A stretch of 13,988 bases of DNA from Candidatus Abyssobacteria bacterium SURF_5 (GCA_003598085.1 QZKU01000072.1:1-13988); one strand, 5' to 3'. Counted from the stretch's first letter, positions 1-6,295 are shown. Made by a program: numbers and translations. Notes: a model not told the origin generated them from the letters alone.

Positions 1-135
1 AATACCCTCTGCGACATTGCTCTATTCCTCTTTCACCATAAAAACCCTGTCTTTGTGCCCTTTCACTCACTTCCGAATGTCGGGTTGCGGAATCGCTGGT
101 CCGGGCGCCTGTCGATGGCAATACCCCGCGCTTTC

Positions 136-144
136 TGATATGCT
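136..144 (+). promoter_or_regulatory. candidate extended -10 promoter for the psiE-like gene
   Basis: TG-A-TATGCT (TG at 136-137, -10 hexamer at 139-144) forms an extended -10 element. A weak -35 TGGCAA at 116-121 lies 17 bases upstream and matches the consensus in 3 of 6 positions. A start near 151 would give a leader of about 67 bases before the GTG at 218. This is read by eye and has no other support. Confidence 0.35.
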
Positions 145-150
145 GATGCC

Positions 151-173
151 AAAAAAAGGGCGGCAGCGCCGCC
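151..173 (-). terminator. intrinsic terminator on the minus strand
   Basis: Read on the minus strand, a perfect 6-bp all-GC stem (GGCGGC/GCCGCC, arms at 168-173 and 159-164, 3-base loop) is followed by one C and then seven T residues (157-151). This is a textbook rho-independent terminator. The only minus-strand gene to its right is the M24 hydrolase, which stops at 768, so a transcript ending here would run antisense through the whole psiE-like gene. On the plus strand the same hairpin lies in the predicted psiE leader, beside a 12-bp palindrome at 176-187. Confidence 0.55.
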
Positions 174-217
174 ACGTCAACGTTGACATGCGCGTGCCTT
201 TATCCGTGGAGGAAACG

Positions 218-631
218 GTGAAATCTTTCCTGAGCTGGTTCGAACATGCTGTCGTCTTTGCGCTGCTGGCAATGATGGTGTTCGTCGTCTTCCTGACGAC
301 GATCGAGTTGGGCGTCGTCCTCGTTCAAGAAATGATCAGGCCGCCCTTTCTGCTGCTTAATATCGAAGAAATGCTCACCGTGTTCGGCTTTTTCCTGATG
401 GTGCTGATTGGCGTCGAGCTTATGGAAACCATCAAGATATATCTCGACCGGAGAACGGTCCACGTAGATGTAATCATTATGGTCGCAGTCATCGCCATGG
501 CGCGAAAAGTCATCATCCTGGACCTGAAGGAAATGGACGCCGGCTCGTTGTTCGGCGTCGCGGCGATCATCCTTGCACTGGCGCTTGGCTTCTATGCCAT
601 ACGAAAGGTGCCGCCGAGGCAAGATGAGTAG
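218..631 (+). CDS. psiE: PsiE-like (phosphate-starvation-inducible E family) membrane protein
   Basis: The protein has 137 residues when started at GTG 218, and it is a small integral membrane protein. Four hydrophobic segments are visible at about residues 9-32, 50-67, 84-101 and 110-128. The central stretch with ELMETIKIYLDRR, HVDV and IAMARKVIILD matches the conserved core of the PsiE family (named from phosphate starvation in E. coli, biochemical role unknown). The start was chosen because GGAGG at 208-212 lies 5 bases before GTG 218. Upstream in-frame ATGs at 140, 146 and 188 lack such a site, and the extra residues they add are basic and not family-like. The gene stands alone, facing the M24 gene. 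No phosphate-box sequence was recognised. Family assignment is fairly secure; physiological role is not. Confidence 0.75.
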   Translation: MKSFLSWFEHAVVFALLAMMVFVVFLTTIELGVVLVQEMIRPPFLLLNIEEMLTVFGFFLMVLIGVELMETIKIYLDRRTVHVDVIIMVAVIAMARKVIILDLKEMDAGSLFGVAAIILALALGFYAIRKVPPRQDE

Positions 632-767
632 GAATATCCGCTTGTCTCACTTCATCCTCATATTCGCCAAAGACAATTAACCGCCGCCGGCACTGAAGAA
701 AACACAAACAACACCGTCGCAAACCTATGCCGTCCTGCGATAAGACAAGCCGCGGCGACACCTGCCA

Positions 768-1994
768 TTACTTCGCAACCCACAGCTTATGCGATAAGGA
801 TGCCGTAAGGTTTTCGTGTCCGTTTTCGGTAATGAGAATGATGTCTTCCGGCATTCCGCCGAAGTATTCCCGGTTCGGATCGAAGGCGCCTATCTCGATG
901 GCTACTACCATTCCCGGCTGGAGCGGCGTTTCCTCAGCCGCCGTCACCCACGGCGGCTCGTGATTCGAGAGGCCTTCCTGATGTCCGATGAATGAGATGA
1001 TGTGCGGGTGCTCATAATCCCGCTTTTTGAGCGCATCGAGTGATTTCTGGAATAAGTCGCACATGCGGACTCCCGGCTTCATCATGGCGACGGTTTCCAG
1101 ATGCGCTTCTGTCGCGATATCATGGTAACGCACCATGTCCAGGGGCGGCTCGCCCACATAGAAGGTTCTCTGAAAATCAAGCTGATAGCCTTTGTATGTC
1201 GGCCCGCAGTCGCACAGTCCTTGATCGCCCTCCTGAATGATCCGGTCGACGGGCCCCGTTATCCAGCGGTCAACCCCCATTACCTCGTCCTTGTTGCTCG
1301 AGAAACACAGCCACGTCCCGTGGTACGGGGCTTCTATCATGTCCAGCTCGACGGCTTTCCTCCAGAAGGCGCGATGGACATCAAGCTCGTTCACGCCGGG
1401 CCTGATGGTCTCGTATGCGCCGCGCACGCACTCGCAGGCGCGGCGCGAGCCCTCGCGTATCAGGGCCTGCTCGAACGGCGTCTTTATCATGCGCTGATCC
1501 CAGATGGCCTTGTCGGCGCTGACTATTCGAGCCTGGTTCAGCCTCTGTTTGATCATCTCATACTCATCAAAGGAGAGATACGTCTCGATGTCGGGCCCGG
1601 TCTCGATGCCAAGGGTCTTATTTGCCAGCCCCAGCTCTTCGATCGTGCCGAAGAAAAGTTCATAGAATGAGTTCGGAAACATTTGGACCATGAAGTGGTC
1701 CGACTCGCTCCACACGCGGACGTCTTCGACGTAGGACATCGTGGCGATACACCACTGGAATGCGGCGTGGACCACCGCAATGGGATCACGCTCGCGGCAC
1801 ACGATCAGACAACTGCGCCATACGTCGTTGTGCATCTGCGCCGCGTCCCGGAAGCCGGCGTAATACCACCAGTTCGTCGGCGAGAACAGCAGCATGGCGT
1901 CCAGGTCATGCTTTTCGAGGCATTGTTTCGCTCGCTCGATTCGCCCGCAATATTCCTCGTACGCAAATGTCGGCCATTTCACTCCGGCTTTCAT
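768..1994 (-). CDS. M24-family (Xaa-Pro peptidase / creatinase fold) metallohydrolase
   Basis: The 408-residue protein has an N-terminal creatinase/prolidase-type domain (about 1-165) and a C-terminal pita-bread catalytic domain (about 170-408). All five metal ligands of the family can be placed: Asp262 (CDCG), Asp273 (QLDFQRTF), His338 (IGHQEGL), Glu367 (AIEIG) and Glu383 (MPEDI). His345 in SNHEPP matches the second conserved histidine. Peptidases of this family usually also have a catalytic histidine in a pH motif about 15-20 residues before the first Asp ligand. Here there is none between His225 and Asp262, so a substrate other than Xaa-Pro peptides is possible (creatinase, ectoine hydrolase and the DMSP lyase DddP share this fold). 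The start is supported by AGGAGG 6 bases before the ATG. No signal peptide is seen, so it is probably cytoplasmic. A copy of the TetR operator lies 261 bases upstream. Confidence 0.82.
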   Translation of the reverse strand: MKAGVKWPTFAYEEYCGRIERAKQCLEKHDLDAMLLFSPTNWWYYAGFRDAAQMHNDVWRSCLIVCRERDPIAVVHAAFQWCIATMSYVEDVRVWSESDHFMVQMFPNSFYELFFGTIEELGLANKTLGIETGPDIETYLSFDEYEMIKQRLNQARIVSADKAIWDQRMIKTPFEQALIREGSRRACECVRGAYETIRPGVNELDVHRAFWRKAVELDMIEAPYHGTWLCFSSNKDEVMGVDRWITGPVDRIIQEGDQGLCDCGPTYKGYQLDFQRTFYVGEPPLDMVRYHDIATEAHLETVAMMKPGVRMCDLFQKSLDALKKRDYEHPHIISFIGHQEGLSNHEPPWVTAAEETPLQPGMVVAIEIGAFDPNREYFGGMPEDIILITENGHENLTASLSHKLWVAK

Positions 1995-2125
1995 GAAGGT
2001 CCTCCTTTTCTGATAGACTCAGCCGAATTAGTTTCGGGATTACTGTGCTCCTCACTTTCGAAATTTCGAATTCGTGTCGTCTTTCTTTGCAAGTGAACAG
2101 AACCAGCTATCTTTTAAGCCCTTGA

Positions 2126-2146
2126 ATCCAAAATCTAAAATCCAAA
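2126..2146. repeat. heptanucleotide tandem repeat, three units
   Basis: Three head-to-tail 7-base units, ATCCAAA, ATCTAAA and ATCCAAA, are followed by the partial unit ATTGG. Similar A-rich heptamer arrays are common intergenic filler in cyanobacterial and several environmental genomes. No function is inferred. Confidence 0.6.
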
Positions 2147-2254
2147 ATTGGTTACGGCTCCGCCGCGCAGTGGTCCTCGAGATAGCAACAAGCCGCCAAG
2201 CGGAACATGCGGTCGGCGTTTGCGCCAATCTGTTGTAAGCGAGAGTATCTGATC

Positions 2255-2272
2255 AGAGCGACCGGTCACTCT
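2255..2272. promoter_or_regulatory. second TetR operator (AGAGCGACCGGTCACTCT)
   Basis: This 18-base near-palindrome differs at one base from the perfect palindrome at the tetR promoter (AGAGTGACCGGTCACTCT). The shared half-site is AGAGTGACC. No other copy was found in the window. It lies 137 bases past the tetR stop codon and 261 bases upstream of the M24 start, which suggests that the same repressor controls the M24 gene, or that the two sites 783 bases apart act together by DNA looping. Confidence 0.7.
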
Positions 2273-2408
2273 GCAATTTTTCGATGAAAAAATCAACCTT
2301 AAACCCTGCGGATTCCCTCTGCCGATTTCAAACTCTAAAAATGATCCGGCGGCACTTAATATCCGCTCCAAACCCTGCTCCGCCTTTGCCGCAAAAGCCC
2401 AAGCGGCT

Positions 2409-3032
2409 TCAAGCGCAAATGCCCTCGAGAAGGAGCCTCACGACCCTGTCGGCGTCCTTTTTTCTGTCCGGCTGCGAAATTTTTCGAACGACCGAATACA
2501 ACAACAGCGATTCGATCAAGCCGAACACCATGAATATCTTGGCGTCAAGGTCTCCGACTTTCGCACCGCTCTCCCTGATAACAGACGAAATGATTTCTCC
2601 CAGGAGTTCAAGAAATTCCCAATAGGCTTCCTGTACCGCCTCAGCAAACCTTGAGTCTTTTCCGTATATCACATTGGCGCCATAGAACACACTGGCTATG
2701 AGTTGATACGAATGCGGGTTTTCGTCCATGAACCGGAAGTCAGCAAGGATAAATGCCCGCAGCTTTTCTAATGGGTCGTCGTGGGCGCGTATTTCTTCTT
2801 TCACAAAAGCGGTTAGCTTTGCGGCGCTCCACCGGATGGTCTCCAGGAAGAGAGCCTCCTTGCTCTCAATATAGTTGTACAAGGTTCCCTTGCCGATTCC
2901 GAGGTCCTCGGCAATCGTGTTGACGTTTCCCTGCTCAAATCCCTTCGAGGAGAACTCGCGGGTGGCGGCCTCGATGATCTGTGCGTATTTCTCTGGTTTT
3001 TCTTGTCTGAGTTGTTTGGTCTTTGCAGTCAT
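2409..3032 (-). CDS. TetR/AcrR-family transcriptional repressor
   Basis: The 207-residue protein has the usual length and layout of the family. An N-terminal helix-turn-helix domain spans about residues 15-62, with the signature AATREFSSKGFEQGNVNTIA, then EDLGIGKGTLYNYIESKEALF, where the last part is the recognition helix and its following segment. Residues 65-207 form the variable ligand-binding and dimerisation domain, rich in hydrophobic and aromatic residues (DFRFMDENPHSYQ, SVFYG, FGLIESLLLYSV), consistent with a small hydrophobic effector. The ATG lies only 4 bases after a 20-bp palindrome and has no Shine-Dalgarno sequence; no alternative start codon precedes the conserved domain. A strong sigma-70 promoter precedes it, so autorepression is likely. 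The effector is unknown; the M24 gene is the obvious target candidate because a second operator copy precedes it. Confidence 0.9.
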   Translation of the reverse strand: MTAKTKQLRQEKPEKYAQIIEAATREFSSKGFEQGNVNTIAEDLGIGKGTLYNYIESKEALFLETIRWSAAKLTAFVKEEIRAHDDPLEKLRAFILADFRFMDENPHSYQLIASVFYGANVIYGKDSRFAEAVQEAYWEFLELLGEIISSVIRESGAKVGDLDAKIFMVFGLIESLLLYSVVRKISQPDRKKDADRVVRLLLEGICA

Positions 3033-3036
3033 AATA

Positions 3037-3056
3037 TAGAGTGACCGGTCACTCTA
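3037..3056. promoter_or_regulatory. TetR operator, perfect 20-bp palindrome
   Basis: A perfect palindrome with core AGAGTGACCGGTCACTCT, extended by one T/A pair. It overlaps the predicted transcription start of tetR and fills nearly all of its roughly 23-base leader, so bound repressor would block initiation. A 20-bp perfect palindrome is very unlikely by chance in 14 kb (about 1 in a million per position). A one-mismatch copy lies at 2255-2272. Confidence 0.85.
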
Positions 3057-3061
3057 ACACA

Positions 3062-3090
3062 AGGATACCACGTTACCTTCTTCTTGTCAA
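3062..3090 (-). promoter_or_regulatory. sigma-70 promoter of tetR
   Basis: On the minus strand, -35 TTGACA (3085-3090, perfect), a 17-base spacer and -10 TATCCT (3062-3067) form a near-consensus promoter. Transcription would start near 3055, at the edge of the operator palindrome. The leader is then only about 23 bases and has no ribosome binding site. Confidence 0.8.
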
Positions 3091-3391
3091 GAGGCCTTTT
3101 TCGCAAACAGGCTTCAGTTGCGGTCCCCCTTAAATCGTAACCCATTGATAATTAGTATTTTATAAAATAATGAGGCCTTCCTATAACTCCTTGATAATGC
3201 AGTAGTTACAAAAAATAAATAGGCTCTGTCCCTGTTTTTTCGTTGTAAGTATTTGAGAACGAAGGGGTTGAGGAATTGACATCGAGATGGGGTCTTTTTT
3301 ATTTCTCTAAGACTGCGACTGGACCGCGCCCGATGGTTATCAGCCGAATTCTGCGAGTTTGCGTCGAGCAAAACGATCTGGTCGCCCAATC
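3091..3391. other. AT-rich non-coding gap upstream of tetR
   Basis: No convincing gene is present. The stretch holds an imperfect tandem duplication (3138-3176 and 3184-3224) and a weak palindrome with an adjoining T-run (about 3211-3241). It is clearly richer in A+T than the genes on either side. A 91-codon minus-strand open frame crossing it has no recognisable features. Confidence 0.5.
3138..3224. repeat. imperfect tandem duplication, 46-base period
   Basis: The copies at 3138-3176 and 3184-3224 align as TAAC-yCmTTGATAAT followed by a divergent AT-rich part and ending in AATGAGGC or AAATAGGC. The second copy leads directly into an AAATAGG / CCTGTTT inverted repeat (7-base loop) followed by T residues, which could act as a weak terminator or be a decayed repeat. 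Origin unknown. Confidence 0.45.
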
Positions 3392-3655
3392 TTATTTCTC
3401 ATCATTTCCAGTAAATGAATCCGGCACAGCAAAATCGGTAATAATCATCGCCATACCAAAAAGAAGAAGGATCAGACCGGCGTTGCGGCCGGTTATCATA
3501 AGCACAAGGCCGACAGACGCAATGGCTGGTGCAACCCATCGTCTGAATTTTTTTATTCCCGGGATCATCTGTATCGCACTGAATATGATGACTGCCATTA
3601 TTAGCAGGGAAAAGAAGGGTAGCAGATCTTTGAAAATCAGTCCCAGACCAACCAT
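3392..3655 (-). CDS. small three-helix membrane protein of unknown function
   Basis: The 87-residue protein begins MVGLGLIFKD and shows three hydrophobic segments at about residues 11-31, 41-55 and 60-75, with a basic loop (GIKKFRR) between the first two and a polar, acidic C-terminus (SFTGNDEK). I do not recognise the family. The frame stays open to a TTG at 3742, which would add 29 Cys- and Arg-rich residues. ATG 3655 is preferred because the candidate promoter would start transcription near 3739, inside that longer frame. The ribosome binding site is weak (an AAAGATG-like stretch). It could be a real small inner-membrane protein; the hydrophobic pattern argues against a chance frame, but no domain supports a function. 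Confidence 0.55.
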   Translation of the reverse strand: MVGLGLIFKDLLPFFSLLIMAVIIFSAIQMIPGIKKFRRWVAPAIASVGLVLMITGRNAGLILLLFGMAMIITDFAVPDSFTGNDEK

Positions 3656-3745
3656 CGGATCATCTTTACACGGGGGACAAGGGAATCGGGAGCAGACGAG
3701 GGAGCGAAATAAAGCTCCCACCGCCCTACATCGCCAGCGCAATGG

Positions 3746-3751
3746 ATTATA
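3746..3751 (-). promoter_or_regulatory. candidate -10 box for the small membrane protein
   Basis: A perfect TATAAT lies on the minus strand, about 90 bases before the ATG at 3655. No good -35 hexamer is found at 16-18 bases, so this would be a weak or activator-dependent promoter. Confidence 0.3.
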
Positions 3752-3947
3752 ATTAATCCTGCGAGCGTTCGACTTCTCACATCAGACCGGGCTCAGCGGA
3801 ACCAAATCAGATTTGATTGCACGTGCAAGAGAAAGAAATCCGTGAAAATTTGCGCAGGTACATCGTTGGAAAACTTTTCGCTTTCGTCATGCTTTCGTGA
3901 ATACCGAACGGGCGCGGCACGCCGTGCTCCTCCCCTCGCCCGGGCCT

Positions 3948-3975
3948 AGAAATAAGCGGCAAACACTGGGGCCGC
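3948..3975 (-). terminator. candidate intrinsic terminator of the acyl-CoA synthetase gene
   Basis: On the minus strand, a GCGGC/GCCGC stem (arms at 3971-3975 and 3956-3960, 10-base loop) is followed by TTATTTCT, with six T in eight bases. It begins about 31 bases past the synthetase stop codon. The stem is short, so this is a moderate-quality terminator. Confidence 0.4.
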
Positions 3976-4006
3976 ATAGCGCGCAAGTGGCGACAATCCG
4001 CGCCGA

Positions 4007-5944
4007 TTATTTTGCGTGGGCGATCTCCTCGATGGCGTCGGGATTTTCGACGGAGGCGATGTCGCCGATGTCTTGTCCGAGCCACTTCTTCTTGATAACG
4101 CCGCGCAGGATTTTGGCTGACCTCGTTTTCGGAAGCGCGCCCACGAAGCGCAGGTCCTCGGGCCGGAGCGTTTTGCCCATGATCTTGACGACCTGGTTCT
4201 TGAGTTCCTCTCGAAGCGGCTCGCTCGGCTCGTAGCCCGGATGCAGGACGACGAAGCAGACGACGTTTTCGCCCTTGATCTCGTGCGGCACCCCGATTGC
4301 GGCCGCCTCGGAGACGGCGGGATGATCGATAAGGGCCGCCTCGATTTCGGCGGGGCCGGTACGCCGTCCGGCGATCTTGATGGTATCGTCGGCGCGCCCG
4401 TGCAGGAACCAGAATCCGTCGTCGTCCACGTGCGCCCAATCGCCGTGGTACCAGACGTTCGGCCAGCGCGAGAAATAGGTGGCGATGTAGCGGTCGGGGT
4501 CCTTCAGGAATCCCTTGGTCATAGAAGGCGCGGGCTTCTTGCAGACCAAGTGTCCGATTCCGCCGCGAATCGGCTTGCCGTCCTCATCGAACACGTCGAT
4601 ATCCATGCCGAGGCCCGGCCCGCGCAGCGTGCACGGCTTGAGTTCGGTGATCGGGAGCGGCGAGAGCAGGCATCCCACGATTTCGGTTCCGCCGGAGATA
4701 TTGATGATTGGGCAGCGTCCTCCGCCGACGTGCTCGAAGAACCACTGGTAGGATTCGGGGTCCCACGGTTCGCCGGTCGATCCCAGGATGCGGATTTTTG
4801 ACAGGTCGTGTTTTTTGACCCAGTCGACGCTGCTGCGCATGAGCAGGCGGATCGCGGTCGGCGAGATACCGAGAATGGTGACACCGTGCCGCTCGCAGAC
4901 GTCCCACAAGCGGTCGGGCTTCGGGTAATCGGGAGCGCCCTCGAAGATGAGGTAGGTGCCGCCGAAATTCTGCACGCCAATGATCTCCCACGGGCCCATC
5001 ATCCAGCCGATATCGGTCACCCAGAAGAAGGTGTCTTCTTCCTTCACGTCGAAGTAATAGCCGAGCTCCTTCGCCATCTGCGCCATGCAGCCGGCGTGCG
5101 TGTGGACAGTCCCTTTGGGTTTGCCGGTCGTGCCGGACGTATAGATGATGAGCGAATAATCCTCGGCATCGAGCCGCTCGGTCTCGCAGACGGGAGACTG
5201 CTGTGGCACGACGTCGTGCCACCACAGGTCGCGCCCGTCGCGCATCGCGACATCTATTCCCATGCGCTTGAGAACGATCGCCTTCTTGACGGACGGCGTC
5301 ATCTCGAGTGCCTTATCCGCCTCCTGCTTGATCTGGACGAGCTTTGCGCGGCGCGCCGAGCCGTCGGCGGTGAACAGCAGCTTGGCCTCGGCGTCGTTCA
5401 GGCGCGTGGCGAGTGCGGTCGCTCCGAAGCCGGAGAAGACGGGAATGGCGACCGCTCCTATTTTCAGGCATGCCATCAGGACGGTCACGATCTCGGGCAC
5501 CATCGGCATGTAGATGCCGACCGTATCTCCTTTCTTGATGCCGAGCGACTTGATTGCGTTGGCGAGGCGATTGACCTCCTGGTAGAGCTGCAGATAGCTG
5601 ACCGTGCGGGTGGCGCCGTCGTCGCCCTCCCAGATGAGCGCGAGCTTGTTGCGGCGCCAGCTTTGCGCGTGGCGGTCGAGGCAGTTGTGGACGATGTTGA
5701 TCTTGCCGCCGACGAACCACTTCGCCCAGGGGAAGCCGGCGCTGTCGTCGAGCACCTTTTTATACGGCTCATACCACTCGACGTCCAGGTCCTCGAGCGC
5801 CGCTTTCCAGAACCATTTGATGTTTCTGGCGGATTTCTTTACCAGCTCATCGTACGTTTTGATTTTGTGCTTGCGCATGAAGCGCCTGATGTTGCTTTTG
5901 GTTTTATATTCGCCATACGGTTTCCAGATGATGTTATTCTGCAT
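4007..5944 (-). CDS. AMP-forming acyl-CoA synthetase (acetyl-/acetoacetyl-CoA synthetase-like)
   Basis: The 645-residue ANL-superfamily enzyme should convert a carboxylate, ATP and CoA to acyl-CoA, AMP and PPi in the cytoplasm. An Acs-type N-terminal region (about 1-110) has FPWAKWFVGGKINIVHNCLD. The ATP loop YTSGTTGKPKG is at 268-278, the GSTGEP motif at 388-393, the A5-type motif ISGGTE at 416-421, YHGDW with Asp502 at 499-503, and the hinge/C-terminal motif GRADDTIKIAGRR at 516-528. The catalytic lysine is Lys611 in PKTRSAKILR, the usual protein-acetylation target in this family. True acetyl-CoA synthetases have WWQTETGG at the A5 position, with a Trp that limits the pocket to acetate. Here it is NISGGTEIVG, closer to acetoacetyl-CoA synthetases, so the substrate is uncertain. 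An AAGGAG lies 8 bases before the ATG. Confidence 0.9.
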   Translation of the reverse strand: MQNNIIWKPYGEYKTKSNIRRFMRKHKIKTYDELVKKSARNIKWFWKAALEDLDVEWYEPYKKVLDDSAGFPWAKWFVGGKINIVHNCLDRHAQSWRRNKLALIWEGDDGATRTVSYLQLYQEVNRLANAIKSLGIKKGDTVGIYMPMVPEIVTVLMACLKIGAVAIPVFSGFGATALATRLNDAEAKLLFTADGSARRAKLVQIKQEADKALEMTPSVKKAIVLKRMGIDVAMRDGRDLWWHDVVPQQSPVCETERLDAEDYSLIIYTSGTTGKPKGTVHTHAGCMAQMAKELGYYFDVKEEDTFFWVTDIGWMMGPWEIIGVQNFGGTYLIFEGAPDYPKPDRLWDVCERHGVTILGISPTAIRLLMRSSVDWVKKHDLSKIRILGSTGEPWDPESYQWFFEHVGGGRCPIINISGGTEIVGCLLSPLPITELKPCTLRGPGLGMDIDVFDEDGKPIRGGIGHLVCKKPAPSMTKGFLKDPDRYIATYFSRWPNVWYHGDWAHVDDDGFWFLHGRADDTIKIAGRRTGPAEIEAALIDHPAVSEAAAIGVPHEIKGENVVCFVVLHPGYEPSEPLREELKNQVVKIMGKTLRPEDLRFVGALPKTRSAKILRGVIKKKWLGQDIGDIASVENPDAIEEIAHAK

Positions 5945-5997
5945 GGACGTTCTCCTTCGGCTGCTGGTTTTCGGGGTTGAAGCCGCGGGATACTGAG

Positions 5998-6199
5998 TCA
6001 GACAGGTCCGACGAGTCCGACAGGTCTGACGGGACCGACCGCCTCTTAACTAGCGCCTGACCGCGGTGAGTTCGGCTTGATTCGTCTGGCGCGTCCGACA
6101 GGTCTGACGCGTCCGACCACCTTTTAACAAGCACCCGACACCTGCGGCATTTGGTCTCACACGTCGGACAGGTCTGACAGGTTCGACAGGTCCGACCGT
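5998..6199. repeat. 9-bp minisatellite in three blocks
   Basis: Units resembling TCCGACAGG occur in three blocks: 5998-6042 (five units, the last degenerate), 6085-6120 (four units) and 6164-6199 (four units). The spacers between blocks are also related (CCTCTTAACTAGCGCC and CCTTTTAACAAGCACC), so a larger unit of about 70-78 bases has been duplicated as well. Read on the minus strand in one frame the units encode Ser-Asp-rich runs, but no gene is supported. The array lies between the synthetase start and its predicted promoter. Confidence 0.8.
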
Positions 6200-6244
6200 C
6201 CTCTCTCGTGGAAACTGTGCCCGAACATGTTTTAAGGCAGCAAC

Positions 6245-6275
6245 ATTATATCACAGCGAAAGCCGAAGATTTCAA
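6245..6275 (-). promoter_or_regulatory. candidate extended -10 promoter of the acyl-CoA synthetase gene
   Basis: On the minus strand, TG-A-TATAAT (perfect -10 at 6245-6250 with the TG extension) is preceded by TTGAAA (6270-6275) at a 19-base spacing. The spacing is long, but the extended -10 could compensate. Transcription would start near 6238, giving a leader of about 290 bases that contains the whole 9-bp minisatellite. Confidence 0.5.
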
Positions 6276-6295
6276 ACGAAAGAAAAGCGCCCCAC

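Larger units (their letters stand above)
1995..2408. other. non-coding gap between the M24 gene and tetR
   Basis: No convincing gene is present; a 78-codon open frame on the minus strand (2135-2371) has no ribosome binding site and no recognisable product. The gap holds three tandem 7-base units (ATCCAAA/ATCTAAA/ATCCAAA, 2126-2146), a second TetR operator (2255-2272) and, beside it, an AT-only inverted repeat TTTTTC/GAAAAA (2277-2291). I found no clear sigma-70 promoter for the M24 gene here. Confidence 0.6.
3656..4006. other. non-coding gap between the acyl-CoA synthetase and the small membrane protein
   Basis: No gene is supported. The gap contains the candidate -10 box at 3746-3751, a 12-bp palindrome TTGCACGTGCAA at 3817-3828 (expected by chance a few times in this length) and the candidate terminator of the synthetase at 3948-3975. 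Confidence 0.5.

Noticed and set aside
176-187. 12-bp perfect palindrome GTCAACGTTGAC in the psiE leader
   Set aside because: The same chance expectation applies; there is no second copy. It is mentioned only as a neighbour of the terminator hairpin.
2135-2371. 78-codon minus-strand open frame between tetR and the M24 gene
   Set aside because: There is no ribosome binding site, it contains the second operator and repeat sequence, and the product is not recognisable.
2388-2407. GCCGC/GCGGC inverted repeat just after tetR as a terminator
   Set aside because: It has a short stem with a large loop and no following T-run on the minus strand.
3817-3828. 12-bp perfect palindrome TTGCACGTGCAA
   Set aside because: About three such palindromes are expected by chance in 14 kb, it is not placed at a recognised promoter, and no second copy was found.
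4808-5980. Long plus-strand open frame of 390 codons opposite the CoA ligase
   Set aside because: It is entirely antisense to a well-supported gene, has no recognisable domain, and is the kind of shadow frame produced by GC-rich codons.
5934-6134. Minus-strand open frame encoding Ser-Asp repeats
   Set aside because: It is a translation of the 9-bp minisatellite running into the ligase start region, with no ribosome binding site and no homology that I recognise.
5998-6199. Possible CRISPR array
   Set aside because: Units are 9 bases and contiguous, and the spacers between blocks are related to each other; there is no 24-40 base repeat with unique spacers and no cas gene.
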